From Proteobacteria bacterium UBA1844 (GTDB taxonomy: Bacteria; Pseudomonadota; Gammaproteobacteria; Steroidobacterales; Woeseiaceae), in NCBI GenBank assembly GCA_002338615.1, contig DDIS01000049.1:1-8364 (forward strand): a DNA stretch of 8,364 nucleotides. Reading direction: 5' to 3'. Below are positions 5,114 through 8,364 of this stretch, piece after piece. The notes under the pieces were generated by a model. That model was not told the DNA's origin. It searched no databases and saw only the letters and a program-made list of their open reading frames with translations. The number at the start of each line of letters is the position of its first letter. Positions within the stretch are counted from its first letter, which is position 1. The position numbers were made by a program, and so were the translations under genes.

Positions 5114-6622
5114 TTACATGCCAACGGCAGGCAGCACGCCGTTTTGTCGATCTTCGCGTTCCTGTTTCGCCGCATCATTCCTGCGCTTTTCGAGATCACC
5201 AAGATACTCATCCGTCACATCACCAGTGACATATTCACCGGAGAAGCACGAAGTATCAAACTCCGTGATGGCCGAATGGTCGTGGCGCACCGAGCGAATC
5301 AGGCCATGCAGGTCCTGGTAGATGAGCCGATCCGCGCCGATCAGCGCCTCGACTTCCTTGACGGTTCTGCCATTGGCAATCAATTCCGACGCGGCGGGCA
5401 TATCAATACCATACACGTTGGGACAGCGAACCGGCGGTGCGGCGGACGCAAAATACACCTTGCGGGCGCCGGCTTCCCGCGCCAGCTTGATGATCTGCCG
5501 CGATGTGGTACCGCGCACAATTGAATCATCAACCAGCAATACATTCTTGTTGCGAAATTCAAGATCGATGGCATTCAGCTTGTTCCGCACGGACTTCGCG
5601 CGCTCGGCCTGCCCGGGCATGATAAAGGTGCGGCCGATATATCGATTCTTGATGAACCCTTCCCGGTATTTGACTCCGAGATGGTAGGCCACCTGCAGCG
5701 CCGCGGTGCGGCTGGTGTCGGGAATCGGAATGACTACGTCGATGTCGTGTTCGGGAAAATCCCGCACGATTTTACCGGCCAGTTCCTCGCCCATTCGCAG
5801 GCGCGCCTTGTAGACCGAGATATCGTCCAGAATGGAGTCGGGGCGCGCGAAATAAACGTATTCGAATATGCAGGGCGTATGCCGCGCATAGCCTTCGTAT
5901 TCATGTGCATGCAGCTCGCCGCTGTTCTCGATATACAAGGTCTCGCCCGGCTTCAGGTCCCGCACGCGATCAAACTGCAATACATCGAGCGCAACACTTT
6001 CAGATGCCACGATGTAGTCATCGCCAGCTTTCGATTCGCGGGAGCCGAGCACCAGCGGCCGGATGCCATTGGGATCGCGAAACGCAACAATGCCGTAGCC
6101 GACAATCATCATTACCACGGCGTAGCCACCGCGACAACGCCTGTGCACCGCCTCAACGGCGGCAAATATCTGCGCCGCCGTGGGATGACCGTTCACACGT
6201 GCCTGCAATTCATGCGCAAAAACATTGAGCAAGACTTCGGAATCAGAGCCGGTACTCAGGTGGCGCCGGTCCGTGTTGACCAGCAGATCGGTGAGTTCAT
6301 CCTGGTTGGTCAGATTGCCGTTGTGCGCAAGCACGATGCCGTACGGCGAATTGACGTAAAACGGCTGCGCTTCCGCCGACTTGGCGCCACCTGCCGTCGG
6401 GTAGCGTACATGACCGATACCGACTTCTCCGGCAAGTCGCAACATGTGCCGCTGCTGAAAAACATCCCGCACCAGGCCGTTGCCCTTGCGCACCTGTAAA
6501 CCGTCTTCGCCCCAGGTAACGATACCGGCTGCGTCCTGGCCACGGTGCTGCAGCACGGTGAGCGCATCGTAAAGCGGCTGGTTCACAGGCTGCCTGCTTA
6601 CGATTCCTACTACGCCGCACAT
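5114..6622 (-). CDS. purF: Amidophosphoribosyltransferase
   Basis: PurF catalyses the first committed step of purine synthesis, making 5-phosphoribosylamine from PRPP and glutamine in the cytosol. The 502-residue protein (E. coli: 505) begins MCGVVGI, so the catalytic C2 is exposed once Met is removed; there is no propeptide. The glutaminase part shows HRGQDAAG (26-33), R74, HNGNLTN (100-106) and GSDSE (125-129). The phosphoribosyltransferase part shows IPDTSRTAA (300-308) and the PRPP loop [14 protein letters not shown] (361-374). GGAG lies 6 nt before the ATG. It follows cvpA by 34 nt, as in E. coli, but the next gene is the kinase where E. coli has ubiX. I see no PurR-type operator upstream. 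The enzyme is usually feedback-inhibited by purine nucleotides. Confidence 0.97.
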   Translation of the reverse strand: MCGVVGIVSRQPVNQPLYDALTVLQHRGQDAAGIVTWGEDGLQVRKGNGLVRDVFQQRHMLRLAGEVGIGHVRYPTAGGAKSAEAQPFYVNSPYGIVLAHNGNLTNQDELTDLLVNTDRRHLSTGSDSEVLLNVFAHELQARVNGHPTAAQIFAAVEAVHRRCRGGYAVVMMIVGYGIVAFRDPNGIRPLVLGSRESKAGDDYIVASESVALDVLQFDRVRDLKPGETLYIENSGELHAHEYEGYARHTPCIFEYVYFARPDSILDDISVYKARLRMGEELAGKIVRDFPEHDIDVVIPIPDTSRTAALQVAYHLGVKYREGFIKNRYIGRTFIMPGQAERAKSVRNKLNAIDLEFRNKNVLLVDDSIVRGTTSRQIIKLAREAGARKVYFASAAPPVRCPNVYGIDMPAASELIANGRTVKEVEALIGADRLIYQDLHGLIRSVRHDHSAITEFDTSCFSGEYVTGDVTDEYLGDLEKRRNDAAKQEREDRQNGVLPAVGM

Positions 6623-6656
6623 ATTTTTCTCCGTGATTCAGCGCCCATGCCAGGCA

Positions 6657-7187
6657 CTACAATTCCGATGGTAAAGAGACCGGTACTACTTCAGCCGCGT
6701 CGTCCGGGACGAGCATGTCAAGGCCCTCGGGGGCCATATCGCGAATCCAGTTCGCGAGCACCTCCACGTGGGGAATCAGCGTTGACTTCTGCCACCAGGC
6801 ATCATTCGTAAAACCGGCGAATTCGCCGCCGAGGACGAATACCGCCAACAGCAGTACACCCCGGCCCGCGCCGAACAATGAACCCAGCAGGCGATCGATT
6901 CCCGACAAAGCCGACACGCGCACCAGCTTTGATAAACCCCAGCTGAGGAGCCCGCCCAGCGCTAACACGACGGCGAACACGAGTATGCGCCCAAACCAGG
7001 TTTGCAGTTGCTCTGCACTCAACCAGGACGACGAAACGTCACCGACCGCGGGTCCGAAATACAGTGCCGCCCAGATTGCGAGCAAAAGTGCGGCGATGGA
7101 AATGGCTTCCTTGACGAAGCCCCGCAAGAAACCCACGACGACCGAAATCAATATTGCAAGAACGATGATTATGTCGATAGTCGGCAT
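6657..7187 (-). CDS. cvpA: CvpA family inner-membrane protein
   Basis: CvpA is an inner-membrane protein named for its role in colicin V production in E. coli; its molecular function is still unclear. The 176 residues contain four likely membrane segments (about 4-22, 28-46, 66-86, 103-121). They carry the family's FLRGF turn after the first helix and the DRLLGSLFGAGRG stretch (98-110) entering the fourth. The C-terminal tail after 150 is acidic and soluble. The start MPTIDIIIVL fits the family, although no clear ribosome site precedes it. The 112-bp gap before it (7188-7299) is the largest in this cluster and the likeliest place for an internal promoter. The only candidate -10 boxes there (TAGAAT, TATAAG) lack a -35 partner. 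A GCGCG-A-CGCGC palindrome (7249-7259) lies there too. Confidence 0.92.
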   Translation of the reverse strand: MPTIDIIIVLAILISVVVGFLRGFVKEAISIAALLLAIWAALYFGPAVGDVSSSWLSAEQLQTWFGRILVFAVVLALGGLLSWGLSKLVRVSALSGIDRLLGSLFGAGRGVLLLAVFVLGGEFAGFTNDAWWQKSTLIPHVEVLANWIRDMAPEGLDMLVPDDAAEVVPVSLPSEL

Positions 7188-7299
7188 GAATTACGAAGCG
7201 CGAATGGCGGCGGACGGGGCTGGATGGGAGCAGATTCTAGCAGAACAAGCGCGTCGCGCACTCTTATAAAGAAAGCATTTGGCCACCTTGCGAATTTAA

Positions 7300-7956
7300 T
7301 CAGGGGTGCGGTACAACCTGACCTTTGTGCCCCGCTGCTTTGAGTCTGACAGCCATGGCTTCTGCAGCCTGCCGGTCTTTCTGGGGCCCGATCCGGACGC
7401 GCTGCAATTCCCCGGAATCGGTATGCAACTGGCTGAGGAATGCTGCAAAGCCCTGCTTGCGCAAACTGGCCGCCAGCTTTTCCGCATTTTGCTTGTTCGA
7501 GAAGCTGCCAAGTTGCACCGCATACATGCCCGTTGCAGATTTGCTCGACGGTGCTGTCTCGCGCGTGGGCAGAGCTGCGTCTTTACTAATGGCGGCATCC
7601 GGCGTGCTGTTGCTGATCTTGGTGCTCGATGCCTTACGATCATCCGGCAGCGTCACTTGCGCCACGGCCTGCGTTGCAGGCACCGCGATATCATTCGCCT
7701 TTCCGTCTACGGGCCCGGCTTCGGGCTGCGCGCCAGGCTCGACCTGCGGCGTTGCTTGCGGTGGTACCGGGTTACTGCGATCGCGCTCCAATACAATCGT
7801 CTGTGTCTCGCTGTCATCCTGACCGGGCAGTGGGACCCGTTCTCCGCGTACCGTGCCATTAGTCGGTGGCCCGTCGAGAAATACGGGTACGACGAGGACC
7901 ACGACGGCGACCAGAACGATCGCGCCAATAATGCGTTCTTTCAATGCTCTTTCCAT
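7300..7956 (-). CDS. dedD: DedD-like SPOR-domain cell division protein
   Basis: DedD is a septal-ring protein whose SPOR domain binds denuded glycan strands at the division site. The 218 residues (E. coli DedD: 220) show a short cytoplasmic start (MERALKER), one membrane segment (9-27), and a Pro/Ala/Gln-rich periplasmic linker (about 28-140). A C-terminal SPOR domain (142-214) has the repeats YAVQLGSFSNKQNAEKLAASL and QRVRIGPQKDRQAAEAMAVRL. The ATG lies inside the end of folC (16-nt overlap), so translation is probably coupled. The folC-dedD-cvpA-purF order supports the name; SPOR proteins in general are too diverse for sequence alone to decide. Confidence 0.9.
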   Translation of the reverse strand: MERALKERIIGAIVLVAVVVLVVPVFLDGPPTNGTVRGERVPLPGQDDSETQTIVLERDRSNPVPPQATPQVEPGAQPEAGPVDGKANDIAVPATQAVAQVTLPDDRKASSTKISNSTPDAAISKDAALPTRETAPSSKSATGMYAVQLGSFSNKQNAEKLAASLRKQGFAAFLSQLHTDSGELQRVRIGPQKDRQAAEAMAVRLKAAGHKGQVVPHP

Positions 7957-8364
7957 GTCGGTGACGTTTGCTTTGAAGCCCTGCGATTATAGCCGATTGC
8001 CTTGAGCGCAGGACCGACTACATAGAATGACCCGGTAACCAGAATTCTGTCGGTCGAAGACGTGAATGCACGCGCAGCTGTCATAGCTTGCTCAATCGTG
8101 TCTGTCTCGAGGCAGGCCTTGTTTACGACATTGGCGACCTGCCTTGCAAGTTCCGCGGCAGGAATTGCCCGTTTGCTGTCAGCTGTAACCGCAATCCAGC
8201 GATCCACGCACGGCGCGAGTGCGGCAACGCAGGCCGCGACATCCTTGTCGTCCAGCATGGCAAGTATGGCAATGGTGGCGCCATCGAAATCGTCGCCAGC
8301 GAGTGTGCTGGCAAGCACCTGTGCCGCGGCTGGGTTGTGCGCAACGTCGAGCAGCCAGTGGCGG
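7941..8364 (-). CDS. folC: Folylpolyglutamate/dihydrofolate synthase, C-terminal part
   Basis: Only the last 141 codons are in the window; the gene enters from the right edge. FolC adds glutamates to folates and, in bacteria, often also makes dihydrofolate from dihydropteroate. The visible part opens with RHWLLDVAHNPAAA, the conserved Mur-ligase-type C-terminal motif (D-x-AHNP). It continues with the Rossmann-like segments of that domain (ATIAILAMLDDKD; DRWIAVTA) and GSFYVVGPAL near the end. A GTG at 8318 is in frame but internal. The stop at 7941 lies 16 nt inside dedD. The family is shared with other Mur ligases, but the motif and the downstream dedD-cvpA-purF order make FolC the best call. 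Confidence 0.93.
   Translation of the reverse strand, partial: RHWLLDVAHNPAAAQVLASTLAGDDFDGATIAILAMLDDKDVAACVAALAPCVDRWIAVTADSKRAIPAAELARQVANVVNKACLETDTIEQAMTAARAFTSSTDRILVTGSFYVVGPALKAIGYNRRASKQTSPTWKEH

Noticed and set aside
5681..6499. 272-codon plus-strand frame opposite purF
   Set aside because: It is fully antisense to a well-conserved purF, with composition expected of a shadow frame in GC-rich DNA and no recognisable domain.
7188..7299. PurR-type operator or promoter before cvpA-purF
   Set aside because: The GCGCG-A-CGCGC palindrome does not match the PurR box known from E. coli, and neither TAGAAT nor TATAAG has a -35 element at proper spacing.
7306..7992. 228-codon plus-strand frame opposite dedD
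   Set aside because: It is antisense to dedD, rich in Arg and Cys, has no recognisable motif, and ends within the dedD/folC overlap.

Overview
The window looks like chromosomal DNA of a gammaproteobacterium of moderately high GC. Evidence: the folC-dedD-cvpA-purF order is the one known from Escherichia coli and many other gammaproteobacteria, a cyclophilin gene sits directly before lpxH, MiaE is present, and all four tRNA genes encode their CCA ends. I cannot name the genus. A DUF222/HNH gene and a Ser/Thr kinase inside the purF operon set it apart from enteric bacteria.

Layout. (1) 1-1044, plus strand: the 3' part of a DUF222/HNH endonuclease-family gene whose frame runs into an antisense tRNA-Lys. 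(2) 980-1741, minus strand: a tRNA operon read Pro(TGG)-Arg(TCT)-His(GTG)-Lys(CTT). It is driven by a near-consensus sigma70 promoter at 1798-1826 with a C-rich discriminator. Between His and Lys lie two tandem 152-bp units that differ at 3 positions. Each begins with an exact 26-bp copy of the tRNA-His 3' end and carries a perfect 10-bp hairpin. (3) 1742-1939: divergent intergenic region with the tRNA promoter and an 8-bp inverted repeat. (4) 1940-3240, plus strand: exported cyclophilin (PpiA type) and lpxH, overlapping by one base. (5) 3252-8364, minus strand: folC (3' part), dedD, cvpA, purF, a pseudoreceiver-Ser/Thr kinase fusion, and miaE. These are packed tightly, with overlaps at folC/dedD and kinase/miaE, and converge on lpxH with an 11-bp gap.

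How they work together. The minus-strand cluster mixes folate polyglutamylation (FolC), cell division (DedD), a CvpA membrane protein, the first step of purine synthesis (PurF), a probable signalling kinase and tRNA modification (MiaE). The plus-strand pair serves the envelope: periplasmic proline isomerisation and lipid A synthesis.

The most unusual element is the tRNA-His-derived tandem repeat inside the tRNA transcription unit. It resembles in architecture the E. coli tyrT locus, where 178-bp repeats start with the tRNA 3' end and yield rtT RNA. The sequence seems unrelated, so this is a parallel, not a homology claim. The tRNA-proximal unit can fold into an acceptor/T-arm minihelix that keeps the G-1:C73 pair recognised by histidyl-tRNA synthetase.
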